From contig DUUM01000217.1 of the NCBI GenBank assembly GCA_012841565.1, positions 1-8,816 on the forward strand: DNA of 8,816 nt. The letters are read 5' to 3'. Both the position numbers and the translations under genes were made by a program. Of this stretch, positions 1-7,092 are shown piece by piece. Within the stretch, counting starts at the first letter, position 1. Each line of letters starts with the position of its first letter. The DNA is from Candidatus Epulonipiscium sp. (GTDB lineage Bacteria; Bacillota_A; Clostridia; Lachnospirales; Cellulosilyticaceae). The notes beneath the pieces were generated by a model. It searched no databases. It was not told the origin of the DNA and saw nothing but the letters and a program-made list of their open reading frames with translations.

Positions 1-63
1 AAAGATAGGTTAAAAATAATATGATAATAATAGATATACAAATAAATGTGGTAGGTGAATAGT

Positions 64-1197
64 GTGGCAAAGCAGGATTATTATGAAATGCTTGGGGTCT
101 CAAGGGGCGCAAGCGATACGGATATTAAAAAAGGATATAGAAAGTTAGCGAAAAAGTATCATCCAGACGTTAACCCAGACAACCCAGAAGCAGAACAAAA
201 ATTCAAAGAAGTTACAGAAGCATACGAAATATTATCTGATGCACAAAAGCGTGCCAAGTATGATCAATTTGGTCATGCAGCCTTTGAACAAGGTGGTGGC
301 GGTGGCGGAGCTGGTGGTGGTTTTGGATTTGATATGGACGATCTTTTCGGTGGTGCATTTGGGGATCTTTTTGGCGGCGGTGGCGGTACAAGACGACGAA
401 GAAATGGTCCTATTCAAGGGGCGGATATCCGGCAACCAGTGTCCTTGAAATTTGAGGAAGCTGCTTTTGGTGTGGAAAAAGAAGTAACAATCAATTCCTT
501 TGATAGCTGCGGGACTTGTCATGGTAGCGGAGCAAAATCTGGAACCAAGCCAGAAACATGTTCAAGATGTAACGGAACAGGGCAAATTAAAACAGTTCAA
601 AATACATTGTTTGGTGCCATGCAAAGCGTTCAGACCTGTGATGTTTGTCATGGGGAAGGAACGACTATTAAAGATAAATGTAATACGTGTAGCGGATCAG
701 GTAAAGTTAAAAGCCGAAAAAATATTTCTGTTACATTCCCGGCAGGTATTGACCACGGTCAAACCCTAAGAGTATCAGGAAAAGGGGATGCAGGTAGTAA
801 AGGTGGCCCGAATGGAGATCTACTCTTAGCTGTATATGTCGAAAAACATCCAATTTTTGAAAGACAAGATAATGATATTTACTGTAAAATACCAATTACC
901 TTTGTTCAGGCGACACTTGGGACAGAACTTTCAGTTCCCACTTTAGATGGTAGTGTTAAACTGACCATTCCAGAAGGAACCCAAACAGGTAGTGTCTTTA
1001 GATTACAAAACAAAGGAATTCCTCATATTAGGAACAAGAAAAACAGGGGTGTTCAATATATTGAAGTGTATATTGAAGTGCCAAAAGGCCTAAAAGAAAA
1101 GCAAAAAGAATTACTGAGAGAGTTTGCAGAAGCAACAGGTGACTATCAACCAGAACAAAAAAGCTTTTTTGATAAAGTAAAAAACTTATTCGAGTAA
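64..1197 (+). CDS. dnaJ: Chaperone protein DnaJ (Hsp40)
   Basis: Co-chaperone that binds unfolded proteins and stimulates the ATPase of DnaK in the cytoplasm. All class I DnaJ parts are visible. Numbered from the GTG at 64, these are an N-terminal J domain with the HPD triad at residues 33-35, a Gly/Phe-rich linker (about 77-108), and a zinc-binding domain with four CxxCxGxG repeats (Cys pairs 149/152, 166/169, 192/195, 206/209). The C-terminal substrate-binding domains follow. The length of 377 aa is normal. The frame is also open from a GTG at 55, but GTG 64 is better: AGGTGA at 53-58 lies 5 bases upstream, the protein then begins MAKQDYYE as in the family, and HPD falls at the usual position. 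dnaK is probably just upstream, outside the window. No CIRCE (HrcA operator) is present in the 54 upstream bases seen. This is probably the first visible gene of a run ending with thiI. Confidence 0.98.
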   Translation: MAKQDYYEMLGVSRGASDTDIKKGYRKLAKKYHPDVNPDNPEAEQKFKEVTEAYEILSDAQKRAKYDQFGHAAFEQGGGGGGAGGGFGFDMDDLFGGAFGDLFGGGGGTRRRRNGPIQGADIRQPVSLKFEEAAFGVEKEVTINSFDSCGTCHGSGAKSGTKPETCSRCNGTGQIKTVQNTLFGAMQSVQTCDVCHGEGTTIKDKCNTCSGSGKVKSRKNISVTFPAGIDHGQTLRVSGKGDAGSKGGPNGDLLLAVYVEKHPIFERQDNDIYCKIPITFVQATLGTELSVPTLDGSVKLTIPEGTQTGSVFRLQNKGIPHIRNKKNRGVQYIEVYIEVPKGLKEKQKELLREFAEATGDYQPEQKSFFDKVKNLFE

Positions 1198-1272
1198 AAT
1201 TGTTTAGGCTAAAGTGTTTAAGCTAAAATTGTTTAAGCTAAAATTGTTTAAGCTAATAAAATTGTTTAAGCT
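1196..1272. repeat. Five-copy 15-bp tandem repeat between dnaJ and prmA
   Basis: Consensus AAAATTGTTTAAGCT. Copies lie at 1196-1210 (one change, AGG for AAG), 1211-1224 (14 bp, AAAGTG variant), 1225-1239, 1240-1254 and, after a 3-base AAT insertion, 1258-1272. The last three copies are identical. The first copy begins inside the dnaJ stop codon, and the array fills almost the whole dnaJ-prmA gap up to the prmA ribosome site. Each unit carries a TAA, so the dnaJ frame meets six stops by 1269. Across each unit junction the RNA could pair AGCTAAA with TTTAAGCT (one bulged A, ATTG loop), giving a row of weak stem-loops. Function unknown. Confidence 0.93.
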
Positions 1273-1291
1273 AAGATGAGGAGATAAAAGT

Positions 1292-2233
1292 GTGAATTAT
1301 ATTCAAGTAGCAATTGAAACAAAAACAGAAGCAGTAGAAGCGATTAGCTACCTCTTAATGGAACAAGGTGTTGGCGGGGTTGAAATAGAAGACCCCAAAG
1401 ACATTCTGATGTCCACCAAGAGCCCAACTTCTTGGGACTATGTAGAACCAGAACTTATATCAGGAGACCCAAATGTTGTTACTATAAAAGTATACTTTCC
1501 TGAGCATATGAATCATATTGAAAAAATAGCAGATATTAAAGTTAAAATTGATGCAATGAGAGAGTACCTAGACGTTGGCACAGGTAGCATATCAACAGTT
1601 CATATGGAAGAGCAAGAATGGGCTAATGAGTGGAAGAAATATTATAAATTGACCCCAATTGGTAAGAATATTATGATTAAGCCAACATGGATAGAATACA
1701 CACCAAAGAATGATCAAGAAATCATTATTGAACTGGATCCTGGTATGGCTTTTGGAACCGGAACCCATGAAACGACATCAATGTGTATGGAACTTTTAGA
1801 AAAATATGTAACCGAAAAAGACATTGTTTTAGACATAGGAACAGGTAGTGGCATACTTGGTATAACAGCAGCTAAACTAGGCGCTAATAAGGTTATAGGC
1901 GTAGACTTAGATCAAACAGCTGTTAAAGTAGCAAAAGAAAATATAGATGAAAATAAAGTTTCTGATATAATGGAAGCCAGGTACGGCGATCTTTTAGAGA
2001 TCGTAAAAGAAAAGGGTAACATTGTCATTGCCAATATTATTGCGGATGTTATTATCCCATTAAGTGAAACTGTAACAAATGTTATGTTAGAAGACGCATT
2101 ATTTATATCCTCAGGAATTATTGAAGATAGAATTGATGATGTAAAAGCCGCAATAGAACGGAAATTCGATATTATAGAAGTTCTTCGAAAAGGTGAGTGG
2201 GCTGCCATTGTAGCTAAGAAAAAAGGTGAATAA
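1292..2233 (+). CDS. prmA: Ribosomal protein L11 methyltransferase PrmA
   Basis: SAM-dependent methyltransferase that trimethylates ribosomal protein L11 in the cytoplasm. It has the small N-terminal L11-recognition domain (about 1-110) followed by a class I Rossmann methyltransferase domain. Visible motifs are DPGMAFGTGTHETT at 149-162, which is diagnostic of PrmA, the SAM-binding loop VLDIGTGSG at 179-187, the acidic residue after strand 2 (GVDLD near 203-207), and NIIADVI at 248-254 in the place of the catalytic NxxA-type motif. The length of 313 aa is typical. The start is GTG at 1292, with GAGGAG at 1278-1283 placed 8 bases upstream. The gene lies downstream of dnaJ across the tandem repeat and directly abuts rsmE, so co-transcription with rsmE is likely. 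L11 methylation is usually dispensable in bacteria where it has been tested. Confidence 0.97.
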   Translation: MNYIQVAIETKTEAVEAISYLLMEQGVGGVEIEDPKDILMSTKSPTSWDYVEPELISGDPNVVTIKVYFPEHMNHIEKIADIKVKIDAMREYLDVGTGSISTVHMEEQEWANEWKKYYKLTPIGKNIMIKPTWIEYTPKNDQEIIIELDPGMAFGTGTHETTSMCMELLEKYVTEKDIVLDIGTGSGILGITAAKLGANKVIGVDLDQTAVKVAKENIDENKVSDIMEARYGDLLEIVKEKGNIVIANIIADVIIPLSETVTNVMLEDALFISSGIIEDRIDDVKAAIERKFDIIEVLRKGEWAAIVAKKKGE

Positions 2234-2977
2234 ATGCCAAGATTTTTTGTAGACTTAGATCAAATAACAGAAGATAAGATTGAAATAACAGGTCAAGACG
2301 TAAGACATATTCGTGATGTCTTACGTCTTGATTATGGTGCTCAAATAGAAGTTTGTAACGGCGAGGGCATTGACTATAAGTGTATGATTGATGAAATAAA
2401 TAAAGAAACCATTATAGCCAAAGTCTTAAGTCAAGCTGGTTCTGTATCGGAGCCTACAACGACAGTTATTTTATTTCAATCCCTTATTAAAAGTGATAAA
2501 ATAGAATGGGTGATTCAAAAATCTATTGAAATAGGTGTTGCTAAGATTGTGCCCATGCAAACAACCTACTGCGTCTCTAAAGTGGACCAATCTAAAAAAG
2601 CAGATGCTAAAGTCAGTAGATGGAATAAAATTGCGGGCTCAGCGGCCAAACAAAGTGGCCGGGGTATTATCCCGACAGTGGCAAGCCCAGTAACATTTGG
2701 TCAGGCACTGGAGTATTGCAAAAAAATGGATCTAGGCCTTATAGCCTATGAAAAGGAAAATCTGGCAAACCTAAGATCACAGTTGCAGGGCTTAGAGGGT
2801 AAAACCATAGGAATTTTAATTGGTCCAGAAGGCGGATTTTCTGAGGAAGAAATTCTAAAGGCAGAAAAAGCAGGTATAAAGGCCATAACCCTAGGTCCTA
2901 GGATTTTAAGAAGTGAAACAGCCAGTATAGCTTTAGTGTCAAACATATTATATGAACTAGGGGAGATGGATTTATGA
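2234..2977 (+). CDS. rsmE: 16S rRNA (uracil(1498)-N(3))-methyltransferase RsmE
   Basis: Methylates N3 of U1498 in the decoding region of 16S rRNA, using SAM. It belongs to the SPOUT (trefoil-knot) superfamily with an N-terminal PUA-like domain. The N-terminal RsmE motif (HIRDVLRL, residues 25-32) is present, then EWVIQKSIEIGV (91-102), SRWNKIAGSAAKQSGR (128-143), and the two knot loops IGPEGG (196-201) and LGPRILRSETA (220-230) that form the cofactor pocket. The length of 247 aa fits the family. The ATG at 2234 immediately follows the prmA stop, with its ribosome site AAGGTGA (2223-2229) inside prmA, so translation is probably coupled. The stop overlaps the next ATG (ATGA). Codons 21-32 contain a perfect inverted repeat, described separately. 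Confidence 0.97.
   Translation: MPRFFVDLDQITEDKIEITGQDVRHIRDVLRLDYGAQIEVCNGEGIDYKCMIDEINKETIIAKVLSQAGSVSEPTTTVILFQSLIKSDKIEWVIQKSIEIGVAKIVPMQTTYCVSKVDQSKKADAKVSRWNKIAGSAAKQSGRGIIPTVASPVTFGQALEYCKKMDLGLIAYEKENLANLRSQLQGLEGKTIGILIGPEGGFSEEEILKAEKAGIKAITLGPRILRSETASIALVSNILYELGEMDL
2293..2331 (+). repeat. 16-bp perfect inverted repeat (RNA hairpin) inside rsmE
   Basis: CAAGACGTAAGACAT at 2294-2308 is the exact reverse complement of ATGTCTTACGTCTTG at 2316-2330, with a 7-base loop ATTCGTG. The flanking T2293/A2331 adds a sixteenth pair, and in RNA two G-U pairs at 2291-2292/2332-2333 could extend the stem. It lies about 60 bases into rsmE, over codons for the conserved HIRDVLRL segment. No T-run follows, so it is not an intrinsic terminator. 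A role in mRNA stability or translation is possible but unproven. Confidence 0.9.
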
Positions 2978-4143
2978 TTTACCTGGATAACGGAGCTACA
3001 ACTCAGCCATTACCGATTGTAGCGGAAACAATGATGAAAGTTATGTTAGAAGATTATGGGAATCCATCATCCTATCATACAATGGGCCTAACGGCTGAAA
3101 AACATATAAAGCAAGCATCGGAGTATTTTTCTAAAGTATTACAATGCACGCCAGATGAAATTATCTATACATCAGGCGGTACAGAGGCTAATAATATGGC
3201 CATTATAGGAACAGCTTTGGCATATAACCGAACTGGAAAACGTATCATTACAACTAAAATTGAGCATGCTTCTGTACATGAGGCTTTTAAATATTTAGAA
3301 GAACAGGGATTTGAAGTTATATACTTATCAGTAGATGCTAGGGGGTATATAGATTTAGACGAACTTGTTTCTTCTATTAATGATGAAACAACCCTTGTTA
3401 GTATTATGCACGTTAATAATGAATTAGGGACAGTGCAAGACATCAAGGCAATAGGTCAAAAGATTAAAGAAAAAAATAAAAACACACTCTTTCATGTAGA
3501 TGGGATTCAATCCTTTACGAAAGTACAAATAAATAGGCGGAGTAGTCAAATTGATCTTCTTAGCGTAAGCAGCCATAAAATATATGGCCCTAAAGGCGTA
3601 GGTTTATTATATAAAAATAAAAATACAAAGATGAATGCCCTATTATTCGGTGGTGGACAACAAAAAGGATACCGCTCAGGAACACAAAACGTACCAGGAA
3701 TTGTAGGAATGCATATAGCTGCCCAAGAGATCATGGGACGTTTTGATGAGCATGCAGCGACCATTAGTGCTTTAAAACAAGACTTAGCAAATAGTACCCT
3801 AAGCACCATAGAGGGTACCTATATTAATGGGCCCAAGGTACAAGATGGGGCACCTCATATTCTCAATATAGGATTTGAAAATATAAAAGCAGAAGTTCTT
3901 TTACATGCCCTAGAAGCTGCTAAAATATATGTATCATCAGGATCAGCTTGTTCGTCTAATAAAAAAGTCACCAATTCAGTCTTACAAGCTATTGGAAAAA
4001 ATAAGGAGCAATTAGATCAGGCCATCAGATTTAGTTTTGGTATTAATAATACCCAAGATCAAATGGATGAAACAGTTTTAGTGCTTCAAAAAACCATACC
4101 AATGTTGCGCCAGGTTTTAAGTTTAGGAGGAAGAAGAAGATGA
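2974..4143 (+). CDS. Cysteine desulfurase (NifS/IscS-type, class V aminotransferase fold)
   Basis: PLP enzyme that removes sulfur from L-cysteine, leaving alanine and an enzyme-bound persulfide for transfer to sulfur acceptors. Visible signatures, in order, are YLDNGATT at 3-10, the phosphate-binding SGGTEANN (67-74), EHAS with the PLP-stacking His98, HVNNELG (146-152), HVDGIQ with Asp176, the Schiff-base lysine Lys202 in SSHKIYGPKG, GYRSGTQN (232-239), and the catalytic cysteine Cys326 in SSGSACSS. The length of 389 aa is normal. The start ATG overlaps the rsmE stop (ATGA), with AGGGGAG at 2959-2965. Its own stop overlaps the thiI start, so it is translationally linked to thiI and is the likely sulfur donor for ThiI, as NifZ is in Bacillus subtilis. 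A wider role in Fe-S assembly or for MtaB cannot be excluded. I give no gene symbol because nifS, iscS and nifZ cannot be told apart here. Confidence 0.96.
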   Translation: MIYLDNGATTQPLPIVAETMMKVMLEDYGNPSSYHTMGLTAEKHIKQASEYFSKVLQCTPDEIIYTSGGTEANNMAIIGTALAYNRTGKRIITTKIEHASVHEAFKYLEEQGFEVIYLSVDARGYIDLDELVSSINDETTLVSIMHVNNELGTVQDIKAIGQKIKEKNKNTLFHVDGIQSFTKVQINRRSSQIDLLSVSSHKIYGPKGVGLLYKNKNTKMNALLFGGGQQKGYRSGTQNVPGIVGMHIAAQEIMGRFDEHAATISALKQDLANSTLSTIEGTYINGPKVQDGAPHILNIGFENIKAEVLLHALEAAKIYVSSGSACSSNKKVTNSVLQAIGKNKEQLDQAIRFSFGINNTQDQMDETVLVLQKTIPMLRQVLSLGGRRR

Positions 4144-5318
4144 AAAACATTTATTTAATAAAATATGGTGAAATAGCCATTAAAGGCAAAAATAGATATC
4201 TATTTGAAAATTCACTTGTAGACACCATTAAAAAAAATCTTAGGGAACTAGGGGAATTTGAAGTTTGGAAAGAGCAAGGTAGAATAATAGCAGAGCCAGA
4301 AGATAACTCAATTGACTCTATGATTGTCATTCGAAAACTACAACGTATTTTTGGAATTGTAGGCATTGCATATGGCAATAAAATAGATGAAATATCAATG
4401 GACTCTATTTATGAATCCACTTTAGCGCATATGAAAACAGTCTATGGGGATGAATGTCATACTTTTAAGGTTCAAACAAGAAGATCTGATAAAAAGTTTG
4501 AATATGATTCTATGGAAATATCTTCAATGGTAGGTGGGCACCTTCTTAGGAATATGCCAGATCAGCTGACAGTAGATGTTCATAATCCAGAAATCAAGCT
4601 GACAGTAGAACTTAGAAAATCCTTATATATATACTCCAAGAATTATAAAGGGGCAGGCGGAATGCCAACAGGAACCAGCGGAAGAGCTATGCTGCTTCTC
4701 TCAGGCGGAATTGATAGTCCAGTAGCAGGATGGATGATTGCAAAGCGTGGGGTAGAACTAGATGCCGTGTACTACCATAGTCCACCCTACACAAGTGAAA
4801 GAGCAAAACAAAAAGTAATAGATCTTGCTCAGAAGGTTAGCCTGTACTGCGGAAAGATTAATCTTTATGTGGTTAATTTTACAGATATCCAAATGTCAAT
4901 TAATGAAAAATGTCCACCCGAGCAGCTTACAATTATTATGAGAAGAATCATGATGCAAATCGCAGAGCGCCTAGCTATTATGAAAAATTGTGACGCTTTA
5001 ATTACAGGAGAAAGTATTGGGCAAGTAGCCAGTCAAACGATTCAAAGTTTATCTGTAACCAATGCAGCAGTTGATTTGCCTGTATTTAGACCCCTAATTA
5101 GTTTTGATAAAGAAGACATCGTAACCATCTCTAAAAACATAGATACTTATGATATATCGATACTACCATATGAAGACTGTTGCACATTATTTATACCAAA
5201 ACGTCCTCAAACAAAACCTAAATTAGAGTATATTCAAAGATCAGAAAGAGTATTAGAAAGCTTTATAGAAGAAATGATTCAAAAATCAATTGATGAGATG
5301 GAACTGATTGAAATATAA
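4140..5318 (+). CDS. thiI: tRNA 4-thiouridine synthase ThiI
   Basis: ATP-dependent sulfurtransferase that makes 4-thiouridine at tRNA position 8; in many bacteria it also supplies sulfur for the thiamin thiazole. It has an N-terminal ferredoxin-like region plus THUMP RNA-binding domain (about 1-165) and an adenylating PP-loop domain with LLLSGGIDSP at 185-194. ITGESIGQVASQT (288-300) and YEDCC (344-348) are also family hallmarks; one of Cys347/348 probably matches the catalytic cysteine. At 392 aa it lacks the C-terminal rhodanese domain of the enterobacterial protein (about 480 aa). This fits the short Bacillota form, which takes sulfur directly from a partner cysteine desulfurase, here encoded just upstream. 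The ATG at 4140 overlaps the previous stop (ATGA), and AGGAGG at 4125-4130 sits 9 bases upstream. It is the last gene of the + strand block before a strong terminator. Confidence 0.97.
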   Translation: MKNIYLIKYGEIAIKGKNRYLFENSLVDTIKKNLRELGEFEVWKEQGRIIAEPEDNSIDSMIVIRKLQRIFGIVGIAYGNKIDEISMDSIYESTLAHMKTVYGDECHTFKVQTRRSDKKFEYDSMEISSMVGGHLLRNMPDQLTVDVHNPEIKLTVELRKSLYIYSKNYKGAGGMPTGTSGRAMLLLSGGIDSPVAGWMIAKRGVELDAVYYHSPPYTSERAKQKVIDLAQKVSLYCGKINLYVVNFTDIQMSINEKCPPEQLTIIMRRIMMQIAERLAIMKNCDALITGESIGQVASQTIQSLSVTNAAVDLPVFRPLISFDKEDIVTISKNIDTYDISILPYEDCCTLFIPKRPQTKPKLEYIQRSERVLESFIEEMIQKSIDEMELIEI

Positions 5319-5347
5319 AAAAAGTCCACTGTAAGGTGGACTTTTTT
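5317..5347. terminator. Bidirectional intrinsic terminator between thiI and the HPr-like gene
   Basis: Stem AGTCCAC (5323-5329) pairs with GTGGACT (5336-5342) around a 6-base loop. A-runs before and T-runs after the stem lengthen it and supply a U-tract on either strand. It begins at the thiI stop codon and lies 25 bases beyond the stop of the converging minus-strand gene, so it can end both transcripts. Confidence 0.94.
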
Positions 5348-5371
5348 AAAACTAGATTTATTCAATTTAAA

Positions 5372-5605
5372 CTATTCTGCTACATATTCGTCAATAAGTG
5401 GTAGAAGCTCTTCTATAATAGAATCATTATAGATATCTAGTTTGAGTGGTTTGCTAAGGTCTAAACTAAAGATTCCCATAATTGATTTTGCATCAATCAC
5501 ATATCTACCTGAAGATAAATCAAAATCACCATCATATTGGGTAATGATATTTACAAAATACTTAACTTTTTCAATTGAATTTAAAGAAATCATTACTGAT
5601 TGCAT
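5372..5605 (-). CDS. HPr-like protein lacking the active-site histidine
   Basis: A 77-aa protein resembling HPr, the PTS phosphocarrier. The stretch YDGDFDLSSGRYVIDAKSIMGIFSLDLSK (residues 24-52) matches HPr around its regulatory serine, with the KSIMG core intact (Ser41, equivalent to Ser46). Spacing from that serine places the His15 position at about Ser10, and there is no histidine or HARP motif anywhere. The protein therefore cannot carry out normal PEP-dependent phosphotransfer through His15. It is probably a regulatory or structural HPr relative, and whether HPr kinase acts on Ser41 is unknown. It is a single gene convergent to thiI, sharing its terminator. AGGAGGG (5612-5618 on the minus strand) precedes the ATG by 6 bases, and a near-consensus promoter lies upstream. 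These signals support it as real even though it is short. The HPr-fold assignment is from motif memory, not a search. Confidence 0.78.
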   Translation of the reverse strand: MQSVMISLNSIEKVKYFVNIITQYDGDFDLSSGRYVIDAKSIMGIFSLDLSKPLKLDIYNDSIIEELLPLIDEYVAE

Positions 5606-5630
5606 ATTTTTCCCTCCTATTTGGTTAAGG

Positions 5631-5636
5631 TATAAT
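5631..5636 (+). promoter_or_regulatory. Possible -10 element for mtaB
   Basis: A perfect TATAAT lies 55 bases before the mtaB start on the + strand, but no convincing -35 is seen 16-18 bases upstream (the region reads TTTTCC). Because the preceding operon ends at a terminator and the intervening gene is on the other strand, mtaB needs its own promoter, and this is the best candidate. Its start site would fall close to the minus-strand -10, so the two promoters could interfere. Confidence 0.4.
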
Positions 5637-5643
5637 TAATGTA

Positions 5644-5672
5644 ATCATAATGAAAATACACAGATTTGTCAA
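5644..5672 (-). promoter_or_regulatory. Sigma-A-type promoter for the HPr-like gene
   Basis: Read on the minus strand: TTGACA (5672-5667), a 17-base spacer, then TATGAT (5649-5644). This is a perfect -35 and a 5/6 -10 at optimal spacing. Transcription would start near 5637, giving a leader of about 30 bases ending in AGGAGGG. The elements lie inside the mtaB leader, so the two divergent genes share this gap. Confidence 0.75.
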
Positions 5673-5691
5673 CTAGAATAGAGGTGCTGAA

Positions 5692-7002
5692 ATGGGGAAA
5701 ACCATGTCTATATTTACCTTAGGATGTAAAGTCAACAGGTATGATAGCGAAGCAATAGAAGAAACATTTGTAAATGCAGGATATACAGTGGTTCCTTTTG
5801 ACCAAAAGGCAGATGTATATATTATTAATACCTGTACGGTAACACACATGAGTGACCGTAAATCAAGGCAAATGATTAGGCGTACCAAAAAAATCAATCC
5901 AGATGCTGTGGTTGCAGTTATTGGCTGCTACGCTCAGGCAGCCCAAGAGGAAATAGAAGCCATTGAAGAAGTAGATCTGGTTATTGGAACCAACGGGCGT
6001 ATACATGTTCTTGAAGCTGTAGAAGAATACAGATTAAATGGGATCCCTATGAATTTTGTAGAAGACATTATGAAGGTTCATGAGTTTGAAGAGCTAAAGA
6101 TTAATAATATGAATAAAAGAACAAGGGCCTACCTTAAAATCCAAGAAGGTTGCAATAATTACTGCTCATATTGCATAATTCCCTACGTTAGGGGAAATAT
6201 ACGTAGTAGAAAACCAGATAATATATTAAGTGAAGTAACAACCCTAGCAAGAGAAGGGTTTAAAGAGATTGTATTAACAGGAATTCATGTGGCTTCATAC
6301 GGCAAGGATCTAAAAGATACTAACTTATTAGAAATTATTAAAATGGTCCATGGGGTAGAAGGCATAGAGCGTATTCGTCTAAGCTCTATAGAACCGAATG
6401 TGGTTACGGCGGAGTTTGTAGAAGTAATTTCAAAGCTCCCCAAAGTATGTCATCATTTTCACCTATCCCTTCAAAGCGGAAGTGATACGGTCCTACAGCG
6501 TATGAAGCGTAAATATACGGCAGCTCAGTACAAAGAAGCTGTAGAAGTGCTTAGGAAAACATTTGAAGACGTTGCATTTACAACAGATATTATTGTAGGA
6601 TTTCCAGGTGAAACAACAGAAGAATTTAATGAAACCGTCGCTTTTATTAAAGATATTCAATTTTCAGATATTCATATATTCCCTTACTCTCCAAGAAGCG
6701 GCACACCAGCTGCAACCATGGAAGATCAAGTGTCTCCCCAGATCAAAGACCAAAGGGTTAAGGAATTAACTGCTGTATCGAGTCATATCAAAGATACAAT
6801 GATGGAAACTTATTTAGGAAAGACAGTTAAAGTATTATTTGAACAAAATCATGGTGATGATGTATATGAAGGGCACACAGAAAATTATACAAAAATACAT
6901 TCCAAATCTCAGGAAACCCTGATTAACAAGATTGTAGATGTTACAATTACATCTATTATAGGTGATGTATTATATGGAATGACGAAACAATCATCAAATT
7001 AA
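5692..7002 (+). CDS. mtaB: tRNA (N6-L-threonylcarbamoyladenosine(37)-C2)-methylthiotransferase MtaB
   Basis: Radical-SAM enzyme with two Fe-S clusters that turns t6A37 into ms2t6A37 in tRNAs reading ANN codons. It has an N-terminal methylthiotransferase domain with cluster cysteines Cys12 (TLGCKVN), Cys48 (INTCTVT) and Cys79 (IGCYAQ). A radical-SAM core follows with CNNYCSYC (Cys154, 158, 161), then a C-terminal TRAM domain (about 372-430) that binds tRNA. TLGCKVN and the overall layout point to MtaB rather than MiaB or RimO. The length of 436 aa is typical. The ATG at 5692 has GAGGTG (5681-5686) 5 bases upstream; an in-frame ATG at 5704 is too far from that site. It stands alone between divergent and downstream promoters. 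A cysteine desulfurase is encoded nearby, which fits the need for Fe-S clusters and sulfur but does not prove a link. Confidence 0.96.
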   Translation: MGKTMSIFTLGCKVNRYDSEAIEETFVNAGYTVVPFDQKADVYIINTCTVTHMSDRKSRQMIRRTKKINPDAVVAVIGCYAQAAQEEIEAIEEVDLVIGTNGRIHVLEAVEEYRLNGIPMNFVEDIMKVHEFEELKINNMNKRTRAYLKIQEGCNNYCSYCIIPYVRGNIRSRKPDNILSEVTTLAREGFKEIVLTGIHVASYGKDLKDTNLLEIIKMVHGVEGIERIRLSSIEPNVVTAEFVEVISKLPKVCHHFHLSLQSGSDTVLQRMKRKYTAAQYKEAVEVLRKTFEDVAFTTDIIVGFPGETTEEFNETVAFIKDIQFSDIHIFPYSPRSGTPAATMEDQVSPQIKDQRVKELTAVSSHIKDTMMETYLGKTVKVLFEQNHGDDVYEGHTENYTKIHSKSQETLINKIVDVTITSIIGDVLYGMTKQSSN

Positions 7003-7015
7003 TAAAATATTTCAA

Positions 7016-7044
7016 TTGCAACATTGTCCATAGTATATTATGAT
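7016..7044 (+). promoter_or_regulatory. Sigma-A-type promoter upstream of ireB
   Basis: TTGCAA (7016-7021), a 17-base spacer, then TATGAT (7039-7044), each 5/6 to consensus. It lies in the 90-base gap after mtaB, where no terminator hairpin is visible. Transcription would start near 7051, about 40 bases before the ireB ATG. A second TATAAT at 7050-7055 lacks a well-spaced -35. Confidence 0.62.
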
Positions 7045-7092
7045 AGATATATAATTAAGAACGGATAATAAACTAGGCGGAGAGTGAAAGAT

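Noticed and set aside
22..36. TGATAATAATAGATA as a Fur box upstream of dnaJ
   Set aside because: The left half is perfect but the right half matches poorly, and there is no reason for iron control of dnaJ; AT-rich chance match.
1..63. Promoter or CIRCE element before dnaJ
   Set aside because: A TATGAT at 20-25 exists but any -35 would lie at or beyond the window edge, and no CIRCE inverted repeat is present. dnaJ probably continues a dnaK transcript.
232..522. Minus-strand and alternate-frame open stretches over dnaJ and the other genes
   Set aside because: They lack ribosome sites and family signatures and lie entirely inside well-supported genes; shadows of the real frames.
1196..1272. 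Repeat array as a possible CRISPR
   Set aside because: Units are 15 bp and directly abutting, with no unique spacers and no cas genes nearby.
2886..2902. Two CCTAGG palindromes in close succession in rsmE
   Set aside because: They fall on codons for the conserved LGPRIL loop, so protein constraint explains them.
3572..3588. GCCATA/TATGGC inverted repeat in the desulfurase gene, and other 6-7-bp stems at about 1987-2003, 2643-2661 and 3793-3817
   Set aside because: Short stems inside coding sequence with no tail or placement suggesting function; expected at this frequency.
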